A stretch of 64,000 nucleotides of DNA from an uncultured Sphingomonadaceae bacterium (GTDB taxonomy: Bacteria > Pseudomonadota > Alphaproteobacteria > Sphingomonadales > Sphingomonadaceae), in assembly GCA_947499255.1 (NCBI GenBank), contig CANMNF010000001.1, positions 1,381,012-1,445,011 of the forward strand. The letters run 5' to 3'. Positions 35,416 through 43,940 of this stretch are shown in pieces. Under the pieces are notes generated by a model. That model had not been told where the DNA came from. It did no database searches and saw only the letters and a program-made list of their open reading frames with translations. The translations under genes were made by a program, and so were the position numbers. Every line of letters begins with the position of its first letter. The first letter of the stretch is position 1.

Positions 35416-37488
35416 TTGGCCGAGGCGAAAAAGCGCGGACTGCTGACAAAAGGTTGGCGCTCTATGCGAGAAGCAGGGCCGCAGCGTTTGGGGCTGACTG
35501 CGGTACTGCTTATTGTCGCGCTTTTGCTGGCACGGATGAGCTGGGGCCTGCCTTTCACTGATAATGCGGAACGCGCGCTGTTCGATTATCGCAGCTTTGT
35601 TTTGGCCGAGCAGGTCGAACAAGATGATCGTATCGTGATGATCACTTATGATGATCAATTGCTGATCGAGCTGCAAAAACGCTCGCCGCTGGATCGCGGG
35701 ATGCTGGCCGCAGCGTTGCGCAATATGGATACGATGGGTGCCAAAGCGATCGGCATCGATATCCTGTTCGATCAAGAACAAAATGAAGATGCGGAGCTGA
35801 TCGAGACAATCCGCGCGATGCAAACGCCCGTCTCCATCGCTTATGCCGAAACTGGCACCAATGCCGAAGACATCGAATATGAACAGCAGGCACGCCTTGA
35901 CTGGTTCATGGCGCAATTGGAAGGGTCCAACGCGCATCCTGCAAGCGTTCGCCTGTCATCTGATTCCAGCGATGTGGTGCGCGCATGGCCGGAGATTTTT
36001 GAGGGCCTGCCACCATTATTGGGCCGCGCGATGGTGGCCGCAGCCGATAATGGCGTGGATGATCCGTTTCCAGGCTATGTCGGCGCAATCCGGTATCGCA
36101 AACCGCTCTATGTGGAAGAACCGGTGATCCCGCGTTTGGGGATTAAACTGTTTGCCGATGAAACGCTGCTTGCCATTCCAGAGGTGCGGCAACAATTCGC
36201 AGACCAGATCAATGGCCGCTATGTCGTGATTGGCGGCGATATTACCGATTATGACCGCGCCTCCACGCCTTTCACACCTTATGTTGATGAAGCCGTGACG
36301 GCAGGCGGGCGCGAAATTCGCCCACCGGGGATGGAAGTCCACGCGCAAACCATCGCGCAAATGCTGGATGATGCAATGCTGCATAAACCCAGTGAGGCGT
36401 GGTTGTGGCTTTATGCCGCATTGGTAGTGCTTGCTGCCGCGCTAACCGCTTTGCTGGAGCTGAAAAGCTGGAAGCTGATCCCGATCTTCCTGATACAAGC
36501 GGGCCTGTTTTTGGGCCTGCCTTTCTTCCTGCATGATCGCGGCGTTGATACGCTGGGCTTTCCGGCCATTGGCCCCATGCTGGGCTGGGTCGTGGCTTTT
36601 TCCGCCATGACCTCAACCGCGCGCGCAGCCAATGCCGAACAGCGCAAATTTGCTCAAGGTGCGCTGGGCAAATATCTGCCGCGCGAAATGGCGGATCAAA
36701 TCCTTGAGAACCCCGATCTGCTCTCGCTGCATGGGGAAAAGAGGCCGATCTTCGTGCTGTTTTCCGATCTGGAAGGCTTCACTAAGATGAGCCATGCGAT
36801 TGAACCAGAAATGGTCGCCAAGCTGATCAACCGGTATCTGGAAGTGATCAGCCAGGTGATCCTTGATCATGGCGGCGTGATTGATAAATTTATCGGCGAT
36901 GCGGTTGTCGCCTTTTGGGGCGCACCGATTTCCAAACCTGATGACGCTACAAGAGCGGCCAAGGCAGGATACGCGGTATGGGCTGCTGGCGAAGAGTTTC
37001 GCAAAGAAGTGGCCGCAATGGACCCTGACCTGCCCAAGATCGGCAAAACGCGCGTGGGCCTGCATTATGGCGAAGCTGTTGTTGGCAATTTTGGCGGTGA
37101 TACGCGCATCCAATATACCGCGCTGGGCGATTCCATGAACACCGCCGCGCGATTGGAATCGGGCAACAAAACCTTTCAAAGCTGCGTCATGGCATCGGAG
37201 GAATTTGCCGGCCAATCCGAAGTTGATTGGTGGCGACGCATGGGCCGCGTGGTGTTGTCCGGGCGCGCACAGCCGGTTAATCTGTATGAGCCAAGGCCCG
37301 ATTTTCCGGCGGAAGATCGCGAAGCCTTGAATGCCGCCGTGATCCAATTGGACAGTGACCGCGAAACCGCCCTTGGTAAGATCGAAGCCATCGCAAATCG
37401 GTACAAGGACGACACCGCCTTGCAGGCTTTGGCCACGCGCAGCCGCGATCTGAATGAGGCGGGCGCGCATGTTATGGGTTCAAAATAG
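35416..37488 (+). CDS. Class III adenylate cyclase with CHASE2 sensor
   Basis: A 690-residue membrane receptor cyclase. A first membrane helix (residues 20-40) precedes a CHASE2 domain (IVMITYDDQLL, MGAKAIGIDILFDQEQ), three membrane helices follow, then a class III cyclase domain. Metal-binding aspartates are in FSDLEGFT and IGDAVVAFWG. The lysine in DKFIGDAVV and the threonine in QYTALGDSMN point to ATP and the IIIb subclass. The Asn and Arg of NTAARLES stabilise the transition state. A GAGGGG site favours the TTG at 35416. It lies upstream of a FecR-like gene and the haem cluster, and is probably the local cAMP source. That link is inference. Confidence 0.9.
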   Translation: MAEAKKRGLLTKGWRSMREAGPQRLGLTAVLLIVALLLARMSWGLPFTDNAERALFDYRSFVLAEQVEQDDRIVMITYDDQLLIELQKRSPLDRGMLAAALRNMDTMGAKAIGIDILFDQEQNEDAELIETIRAMQTPVSIAYAETGTNAEDIEYEQQARLDWFMAQLEGSNAHPASVRLSSDSSDVVRAWPEIFEGLPPLLGRAMVAAADNGVDDPFPGYVGAIRYRKPLYVEEPVIPRLGIKLFADETLLAIPEVRQQFADQINGRYVVIGGDITDYDRASTPFTPYVDEAVTAGGREIRPPGMEVHAQTIAQMLDDAMLHKPSEAWLWLYAALVVLAAALTALLELKSWKLIPIFLIQAGLFLGLPFFLHDRGVDTLGFPAIGPMLGWVVAFSAMTSTARAANAEQRKFAQGALGKYLPREMADQILENPDLLSLHGEKRPIFVLFSDLEGFTKMSHAIEPEMVAKLINRYLEVISQVILDHGGVIDKFIGDAVVAFWGAPISKPDDATRAAKAGYAVWAAGEEFRKEVAAMDPDLPKIGKTRVGLHYGEAVVGNFGGDTRIQYTALGDSMNTAARLESGNKTFQSCVMASEEFAGQSEVDWWRRMGRVVLSGRAQPVNLYEPRPDFPAEDREALNAAVIQLDSDRETALGKIEAIANRYKDDTALQALATRSRDLNEAGAHVMGSK

Positions 37489-37619
37489 GCGCATAAGGAC
37501 ACGACAAGTTCAGTCGGCCTGCAATAGCCAAAAGCATAGTTTAACTTATCTCAGGAAAACAGACTGACAAAAGCGATCCAAATTTGCTAAGGATCGATAA
37601 AGAAATGAGGAGGGAACTC

Positions 37620-38369
37620 ATGATCTCACGCAAGAAATGGTTTATCGCCGCAGCAGGCGCTGTTGCCGCACTTGCTTTTGGCGCACCCGGCGCTTTGGCT
37701 GGAACGGTTGTTGCCGTCACCGGTCCATCGGCCAGCGATTATCCGGTCGGCACGCAAATCGGCGATACACAGCGCATTTCGCTGTCGAATGGTGATCGGC
37801 TGACTGTGCTCGACAATGGCGGAACCCGCGTTTTCAGCGGTCCGGGCACGTATATTCTGGCGCGGCAGGGGCGGCAATCGTCAAACTCTGCACTCAACGC
37901 GCTGACCCGTCAACGCCAAGCAAGCCGCGCCCGCACAGGTGCGGTTCGCGGCACAGGTGCACCGGCCACGCGGCCCAATTTGTGGTATGTTGATGTGGCA
38001 ACCGAAGGCAAAGTTTGCCTTAGCGATCCCACCTCTGTCCGGCTTTGGCGCGCAGATACCACGTTTGAACGTCCTTATGTCATTTCCGCCGTCGCTGATC
38101 CTGACGCAAAGGTAGAGCTGACTTTCAATGAAGGCGAAATGCTTGCCGGATGGGATTCGCGCATCGCGCTTACCGAAGGGCTGATTTATACAATCGCTGC
38201 GCAACCAGCAGGGGCCGGTGCCGATGCTCCGGCAGAGCCGATCAATGTGGATTTCGTCTTCCTTGATGAAGTGCCTGATGATGCAGAAGGATTGGCAGGC
38301 AAGTTGATCGAACATGGCTGCATGGGTCAAGTTGAGGTATTAGCGACTAGCGAGGACCTAAGGTCTTGA
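37620..38369 (+). CDS. FecR-like secreted protein
   Basis: A 249-residue exported protein whose signal peptide ends PGALA near residue 26. The N-terminal segment TVVAVTGPSASDYPVG, then IGDTQRISLSNGDRLTVLDN and GPGTYILARQ, resembles a FecR-type domain, and CHASE2 receptors are often accompanied by FecR proteins. A basic, alanine/arginine-rich linker follows. The remaining half (LWYVDVATEGKVCL, ADTTFERPYVIS) has two cysteines and no recognised domain. GAGGAGGGAACTC precedes the ATG. A hairpin CGATCC/GGATCG lies 24-46 bases before it. It may bridge the cyclase and the haem operon, 75 bases downstream. Confidence 0.65.
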   Translation: MISRKKWFIAAAGAVAALAFGAPGALAGTVVAVTGPSASDYPVGTQIGDTQRISLSNGDRLTVLDNGGTRVFSGPGTYILARQGRQSSNSALNALTRQRQASRARTGAVRGTGAPATRPNLWYVDVATEGKVCLSDPTSVRLWRADTTFERPYVISAVADPDAKVELTFNEGEMLAGWDSRIALTEGLIYTIAAQPAGAGADAPAEPINVDFVFLDEVPDDAEGLAGKLIEHGCMGQVEVLATSEDLRS

Positions 38370-38376
38370 GAAAAGT

Positions 38377-38396
38377 GCACAGTTGATACACTGTGC
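38377..38396. promoter_or_regulatory. Palindrome GCACAGT-N6-ACTGTGC upstream of the multihaem operon
   Basis: A perfect 7-bp dyad with spacer TGATAC lies eight bases after the FecR-like stop and 48 bases before the first cytochrome gene. It has the size and symmetry of a dimer-binding operator. No T-run follows, so it is not a standard terminator. It matches neither the Crp (TGTGA-N6-TCACA) nor the Fnr (TTGAT-N4-ATCAA) consensus well. Confidence 0.45.
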
Positions 38397-38443
38397 GTGA
38401 CGGACATGCAGCGGGGGCTGCCGGGCAAAAGGGGGGACCAGAT

Positions 38444-39871
38444 ATGCGTGAAAGCGCGAATCGGGTAAGAGATATTGCTGGTGTAATGGCCGCTGTTCAG
38501 CGGCGGTGCCCACGCGCTGTGTCTGGACTTGCCCTCACCTTCGCGCTTTGCTTTGCGCTTTTCGCTGGATTTGCACCGACCCACAGTCTTCAGGCGCAAA
38601 ACGCCACCGGCTTTACCGGCGTTGCCTCCTGTGCTGGTTCAACCTGTCATGGCCGCAGCGAAGGCAATGGCGCGGTTGTGCGTCAGGATGAAATCGCCAC
38701 ATGGCAAGAACCTTCCGCCGTCAGCGGCGCGCATAGCCGCGCTTACGCTTTGCTTGGCAGTCGGCGTGGTCAGCAGATCACGGCATCGCTTGGTATGGGC
38801 GATGCGCGGCAGGCGCAAGCTTGCCTTGGTTGTCATGCGACCTTCGCCCCTGTGTCACAGCGCGGCCCCAAATTCCGCCTTGATGATGGTGTGGGTTGTG
38901 AAAGCTGTCACGGCTCTGCGGGCGATTGGATCGCATCACATTACGAAGTGAACGGCAGCCATGCGAACAATGTCGCCAATGGTTTAACCCCGCTGGAACA
39001 ACCGCAAGCGCGCGCCAATGTATGCCTTGATTGCCATTATGGCAGCACGGATCGCGGACAATTTGTCACCCATGCGATGATGGCAGCAGGCCACCCGCGC
39101 ATCACCTTTGAACTCGACCTGTTCAGCTCCTTCCAACAACATCACGATGTGGATGACGATTACGTGCAGCGCAAAGGCGCGCCTGACTCGCTGCAATTGT
39201 GGGCCGTTGGACAAGCCGAAGCCGTTGTGCGCGCAACCGATCTGTTCGCACGGCCAGATTATGGAACTGAAGGCGTGTTCCCGCAGCTTTATTTCTATGA
39301 TTGCCATTCATGTCACCGCGCGATTACCGATGGATCATCGCGCCGTCTGACGTTTCAAACCAATCCGGGCCGCCCGATCACCTTTGGTCAGCCGCCTTTC
39401 AATGATGAGAATATCATCATGCTGGGCACGATTGCAGAAACGTTTGCACCTGCTCGTGCCGACGCATTCCGCAATGCCAGCCGCAATTTTCACGCCAGCA
39501 TGGATAAAGGCCGCAGCGAGGCGCAAGCCGCAGCGATTGCCTTGCGCGGTGAAGCGCGTGCCTTGTCCAATCTGTTGGCCTCGCGTTCGGGCCGGGGCAA
39601 TGATGCCTTCGCTGTGATCGCAGCGATTGGCGATAAAGCAACTGCGCCGCGCTTTACCGATTATGCCGGATCAGTGCAGGCGGTGATGGCCATTGATACC
39701 ATGCTTAACGCGATGGTGGTCGATGGCCGTGTGACCTATGGCGCAGCAGCCGGTATTCGTGCCAATTTGAACCGCGCATATAGTGCCGTTCGCGCGCCTG
39801 ATAGCTACAAGCCTGCAGATTTCCGCACCGCCTTGGCCAGCGCAACACGCGCGATAGGACGGCTTCGGTAA
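38444..39871 (+). CDS. Secreted pentahaem c-type cytochrome (c554-like)
   Basis: A 475-residue exported cytochrome. The signal segment ALTFALCFALFAGFAPTHS is followed by five haem attachment sites: CAGSTCH at residue 63, which is a CX4CH, and CLGCH (127), CESCH (152), CLDCH (194) and CHSCH (287). The layout resembles the cytochrome c554/c' family of tetrahaem electron carriers. Residues 300-475 are helical and haem-free. A GGGGGGA site seven bases upstream sets the ATG at 38444. It is the first of four genes joined by one-base overlaps. It probably carries electrons through the periplasm to the outer-membrane components. Confidence 0.87.
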   Translation: MRESANRVRDIAGVMAAVQRRCPRAVSGLALTFALCFALFAGFAPTHSLQAQNATGFTGVASCAGSTCHGRSEGNGAVVRQDEIATWQEPSAVSGAHSRAYALLGSRRGQQITASLGMGDARQAQACLGCHATFAPVSQRGPKFRLDDGVGCESCHGSAGDWIASHYEVNGSHANNVANGLTPLEQPQARANVCLDCHYGSTDRGQFVTHAMMAAGHPRITFELDLFSSFQQHHDVDDDYVQRKGAPDSLQLWAVGQAEAVVRATDLFARPDYGTEGVFPQLYFYDCHSCHRAITDGSSRRLTFQTNPGRPITFGQPPFNDENIIMLGTIAETFAPARADAFRNASRNFHASMDKGRSEAQAAAIALRGEARALSNLLASRSGRGNDAFAVIAAIGDKATAPRFTDYAGSVQAVMAIDTMLNAMVVDGRVTYGAAAGIRANLNRAYSAVRAPDSYKPADFRTALASATRAIGRLR

Positions 39872-41898
39872 TGCGCTTTCGGGGGGCGACATCTGTGTTA
39901 GCGGCCAGCGCACTGGTGCTTGCCTCATGCGGCGGCGGCGGTGGTGGTAATGGCGGCAACGGTAATGGCGGCGGCAATGCTGGCGGCGGCGGAACGCCTG
40001 CTCCAACTCCCACGCCCACACCTGCAGGCTCGCTCTATCTTGCGCCTGCGCAGGAATCGCTTTCCGTCGCAGACGTACAGCAAATCATCGCGCAAGCCGT
40101 TGGCGAAGCGCAAGCGCGCAGCCTGCCATCGGTGATCGCGGTGACAGACCGGGTGGGCAATGTGCTTGCGGTCTTCAATATGAACGGGGCAAACCCGGAT
40201 GCCTTGATCAGCCTTGAACAACTGGGCGGCAGCGCATCGCCGGGCAATGGCATCGGCCTTCAAGGGATCACCGTGCCATCTGCTGCAGGCGCAATCGCAA
40301 AGGCCATCACCGGCGCCTATTTGTCGAGCGGTGGCAATGCGTTTTCCAGCCGCACAGCCAGCCAGATTGTGCAGCAACATTTCCCACCTGCCCCCACAAC
40401 GATTGGGCTTGAAAGCGGGCCATTGTTTGGTGTGCAATTCAGCCAGCTGCCCTGCTCTGATCTTTCCGCCCGCTTTGATGCAGGCGGCGGTGCAGGCGCG
40501 CTGATCGGGCCAAAGCGGTCTCCGCTGGGTCTCTCGGCCGATCCGGGCGGTCTGCCGATTTACAAAAACGGCGTTGTGGTTGGCGGCATCGGTGTGATGG
40601 GTGATGGCGATTACGGGTTCGATGCCAATATCCTCGATATCGATATTGATGATGAAGAAGGCATCGCGCTGGCCGGCATCCAAAGCTTTATGCCGCCCAC
40701 CACAATTCGTGCAGAACGCATCTTCGTTGATGGAACAGCGCTGCGTTTTAGCGATGTGACCGTGGGCGATATCGGCCCTGCCTCCACCAATTTTGACGCG
40801 ATTAATGGAGTTGCAGGCAATCTCATCCCGATCCCGGGTTATAGCGATGGGACGATTGTCTCTGGCACGGTTTACGGCAGCGAAGCGTCTGGCATTCGCG
40901 CAGCTGGGCCAAGCGAATTTGCAACCGATGAAGCCTTTATCCTGACAGATGGTAGTGGCAATCCACGCTTCCCGGCCCGCGCTGGCACCGATGCGGGCAG
41001 CGTTGCACAACCGCTCACCCAAGGTGAAGTCACAGCCATTCTGGAAGAAGCGTTTGGCATTCTGAGCCGTTCACGCGCGCAAATCCGTCAACCGCTGGAT
41101 AGCAGGATGCAGGCGACCGTTTCCATCGTTGACACACATGGCGCAATCCTTGGCATTATCCGCACGCCAGACGGTCCGATCTTCGGCACCGATGTGAGCT
41201 TGCAAAAAGCGCGCACCGCGACCTTCTTCTCCAATTCGGTGGCTGCACAGCAATTGTCCGCGGTTGCCGCCATTCCAGGCGTGGCCGATGTCGCGGCCTA
41301 TGTTCAACGTGTTCGCACATTCCTGAATGATGCCAATGCGTTGACCGGCAGTTTTGCTTTTGCGGATCGTTCAGGCGGCAATTTGTCGCGGCCGTATTTT
41401 CCAGATGGTGAAGTGGGCACCCCGCCCGGACCGCTGTCAGTAGCCAACACTGCTGAGTTCAGCCCCTTTGCCGTTGGTTTGCAAACCGATCTGGTGATCG
41501 CCAACCTCGCGCAGCACGTGGCCTTTGTGCAATCGGGCGGCGCTTCGCCTGATACCGATATTGGCTGTACCCAAGTACCCGAAGCTGCGCCCGGCCAACG
41601 CCGCCTTGCCAATGGCATCCAGATCTTCCCCGGCTCCGTTCCCATTTATCGCGGGAATGAGCTGATCGGCGGGATCGGTGTTTCTGGCGATGGTATCGAT
41701 CAAGATGACATGGTCAGCTTTTTGGGCTTGCACAATGCAGGGGTCCGCCTTGGCTCTATCAGCAATGCACCGCAAGCCATCCGCGCGGACCGTGTCGAAG
41801 TCAATGTGAACGGCAGGCTGGTGCGGCTGCGCTATATCAGCTGTCCGTTCGCGCCCTTCCTTGATGATCCGGCGCAAAATGTCTGCGAGGGGCTGTGA
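39871..41898 (+). CDS. Lipoprotein with two GlcG/HbpS-like haem-binding domains
   Basis: A 675-residue lipoprotein: the lipobox LASC places the lipidated cysteine at residue 20. A glycine-rich stretch and a TPTPTP linker follow. Two GlcG/HbpS (DUF336) modules are arranged in tandem. Each has an allocation like VAD/GEV helix, then SIVDTHGAILGIIR or AVTDRVGNVLAVF, and closes with LPIYKNGVVVGGIGVMGDG or VPIYRGNELIGGIGVSGDG. Such domains bind haem or small ligands and can act as sensors. The start overlaps the cytochrome stop by one base (TAATG). It is probably anchored in the outer membrane, facing either side. No CXXCH motif is present, so any haem would be non-covalent. Confidence 0.8.
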   Translation: MRFRGATSVLAASALVLASCGGGGGGNGGNGNGGGNAGGGGTPAPTPTPTPAGSLYLAPAQESLSVADVQQIIAQAVGEAQARSLPSVIAVTDRVGNVLAVFNMNGANPDALISLEQLGGSASPGNGIGLQGITVPSAAGAIAKAITGAYLSSGGNAFSSRTASQIVQQHFPPAPTTIGLESGPLFGVQFSQLPCSDLSARFDAGGGAGALIGPKRSPLGLSADPGGLPIYKNGVVVGGIGVMGDGDYGFDANILDIDIDDEEGIALAGIQSFMPPTTIRAERIFVDGTALRFSDVTVGDIGPASTNFDAINGVAGNLIPIPGYSDGTIVSGTVYGSEASGIRAAGPSEFATDEAFILTDGSGNPRFPARAGTDAGSVAQPLTQGEVTAILEEAFGILSRSRAQIRQPLDSRMQATVSIVDTHGAILGIIRTPDGPIFGTDVSLQKARTATFFSNSVAAQQLSAVAAIPGVADVAAYVQRVRTFLNDANALTGSFAFADRSGGNLSRPYFPDGEVGTPPGPLSVANTAEFSPFAVGLQTDLVIANLAQHVAFVQSGGASPDTDIGCTQVPEAAPGQRRLANGIQIFPGSVPIYRGNELIGGIGVSGDGIDQDDMVSFLGLHNAGVRLGSISNAPQAIRADRVEVNVNGRLVRLRYISCPFAPFLDDPAQNVCEGL

Positions 41899-43940
41899 TG
41901 AGTATCGGCCTTTCTTTGCTCATTGCTTTGCAACCCGGTGAATTGCCGCCGGACCCGGCGATGTTGGTCGCAGCAAAAGCAGACGCTGTGCTCGTGCGTT
42001 CGCTGGATACCCAGGCGCCTGAACAAGAGCCGGAGACCGAACAGCGCAGTGTTGAAGGACAGCAGCAAGGCAAGCTCCCCGAAGGCGGACTTGGCACCGC
42101 TATCGATACCGCTGAACCGCTTGATCCCGGCATTATCGATGGTCGCCGCCGCCCTGGATATAATGCCGAATTGCCCGATGCGATTACGCAGGACAATCCT
42201 GGCGCCGTGCGCGCACCGCCGCCGCAAGCTTTTCCCAATGAACAGATCCCGATCCCTGATCGCTGGCGCTTGATCCAAAATCTGGGTCTGGTGACTGAGA
42301 AATGGTACGATCCGTATAATCAGAACACCTATAAGGGCGATCGCCCGATCTGCATCCCATCCGATAAAGAGCAGGAACGCCGCCGCGTGGCGCGCGAAGA
42401 AGCGGCAGCAGCGGGTGTTGAACCGCCTTATGGCAGCGCGCCATGCAAAACCCCCAAATTCCTGGGGCTGACAGCGGAGAATGAGTGGTTCTTTATTGTC
42501 AACGCAATCAGCGATACGGTGTTTGAACCACGCACTTTCCCCATCCCTGTTGGTGTGCAAACCACCGAAGATCCCGACCGTCTTGATGTGTTTGGCAATG
42601 ATTTTTCGCCGGTCTTGTCGCAGACATTTATCGCCGGTTTTGCGCTCCTTAAAGGCTCCACCGCCTATAAGCCGCCTGACGTGGAATATCGCCTGACGCT
42701 GGCGTATAATGTGAACCATGTCGATGTGCCTGAACGGCGTGTTTTGCTGGTTGAACCCAGCGCGCCCAGCCATCGGACAGATCACTTCCTCGGCGTACAG
42801 GAAGCCTTCTTCGATTATCACATCCGCAACACTTCCAAGCGGTATGACTTTGACAGTTTCCGTATCGGGATCCAACCGATCCAGGCCGATTTTCGCGGCT
42901 TCTTGTTCAATGATAGCCAGTTGGGCTTCCGCCTGTTTGGGACGCGCGATAACAACCGCTTCCAATATAATCTGGGCGCGTTTTGGCGGCTTGAGAAAGA
43001 CACCAATTCCGGCCTCAATTCCGTGGTCCAGACGCCGCGCAAAGACTATGTCTTTATGGCCAATGCCTATCGGCAGGATTTCCTGATCCCTGCACTCACC
43101 AGCCAGGTGACCGTGGTGTATAATATGAACCGGGAGCGCAATGACGTCGAGATTGACGACAATGGCTTCCCCGTGCGCCCTGCCCTTTTGGGTTCGTTGC
43201 GCGGGCGCGAATATGATGTGGTCTATTTAGGCTATAATGCAGATGGCCGCGTGGGCCGGATCAACATTTCGGGCAGCTTTTATTGGGCGCTGGGCGAAGA
43301 TCGCAACAATTTCTTCACGGACCGTCCCGCCGATATCAACGCGCAGTTTGGCGCGCTGGAACTCAGCTATGACAAAGACTGGATGCGCTTTCGCCTATCG
43401 GGTGCCTATGCCAGCGGGGATAGCGATCCGTTTGACGATACCGAAACCGGCTATGACGCGATTTTTGAAAATCCGATCTTTGCTGGCGCTGATACAAGTT
43501 ACTGGATTCGCCAGACTATTCCGTTTGCCGGGGGTGGCCGCGCGATTGCAGTGAATGGCCGCAATGGCATTCTCAATTCGCTGCGTTCTTCAAAAGAACA
43601 AGGGCAAAGCAATTTCAACAATCCGGGCCTGATGTTGCTGGGCGTTGGCGCGGATTTTGATCTCACGCCGGAACTGCGCGTGTCGGCCAATGCCAACCAT
43701 TTATGGTTCGAAGATACAGCCACTTTGCAAGCGCTAAGAGTTGAAGGATCGATCCCCAAAGAGATCGGCTATGACCTGTCCGCCAGCGCGATCTGGCGGC
43801 CCAAAGCTACGCAAAACATCGTCCTGCGCCTATCTGGCGCAGCCCTTCTGGGCGGCGATGGTTTTGATGACCTGTTCGACCGGCTGGGCTCGGGCAGCGA
43901 TTATTATTCCGTCCTCGCCAATGTGGTGTTGAGTTACTGA
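41898..43940 (+). CDS. Outer-membrane beta-barrel protein of the haem operon
   Basis: A 680-residue protein. The first 100 residues are Pro/Glu/Gln-rich and of low complexity; residues about 150 to the end alternate hydrophobic and polar residues. Aromatic girdle residues occur in strands such as RFQYNLGAFWRLE, GRINISGSFYWAL and MRFRLSGAYASG. The C-terminus ends in LANVVLSY, a terminal aromatic typical of barrels recognised by Bam. The signal peptide is weak (SIGLSLLIALQP). The genes flanking it are multihaem cytochromes, overlapping by one base on both sides. I infer a porin-like sheath for electron passage, as in porin-cytochrome conduits. I recognise no MtrB- or PioB-type motif. Confidence 0.7.
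   Translation: MSIGLSLLIALQPGELPPDPAMLVAAKADAVLVRSLDTQAPEQEPETEQRSVEGQQQGKLPEGGLGTAIDTAEPLDPGIIDGRRRPGYNAELPDAITQDNPGAVRAPPPQAFPNEQIPIPDRWRLIQNLGLVTEKWYDPYNQNTYKGDRPICIPSDKEQERRRVAREEAAAAGVEPPYGSAPCKTPKFLGLTAENEWFFIVNAISDTVFEPRTFPIPVGVQTTEDPDRLDVFGNDFSPVLSQTFIAGFALLKGSTAYKPPDVEYRLTLAYNVNHVDVPERRVLLVEPSAPSHRTDHFLGVQEAFFDYHIRNTSKRYDFDSFRIGIQPIQADFRGFLFNDSQLGFRLFGTRDNNRFQYNLGAFWRLEKDTNSGLNSVVQTPRKDYVFMANAYRQDFLIPALTSQVTVVYNMNRERNDVEIDDNGFPVRPALLGSLRGREYDVVYLGYNADGRVGRINISGSFYWALGEDRNNFFTDRPADINAQFGALELSYDKDWMRFRLSGAYASGDSDPFDDTETGYDAIFENPIFAGADTSYWIRQTIPFAGGGRAIAVNGRNGILNSLRSSKEQGQSNFNNPGLMLLGVGADFDLTPELRVSANANHLWFEDTATLQALRVEGSIPKEIGYDLSASAIWRPKATQNIVLRLSGAALLGGDGFDDLFDRLGSGSDYYSVLANVVLSY

Noticed and set aside
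35263..35937. Extension of gdhA upstream to an earlier start
   Set aside because: This part overlaps the cyclase gene antisense and has no GDH conservation. ATG 35262 has a strong ribosome site.
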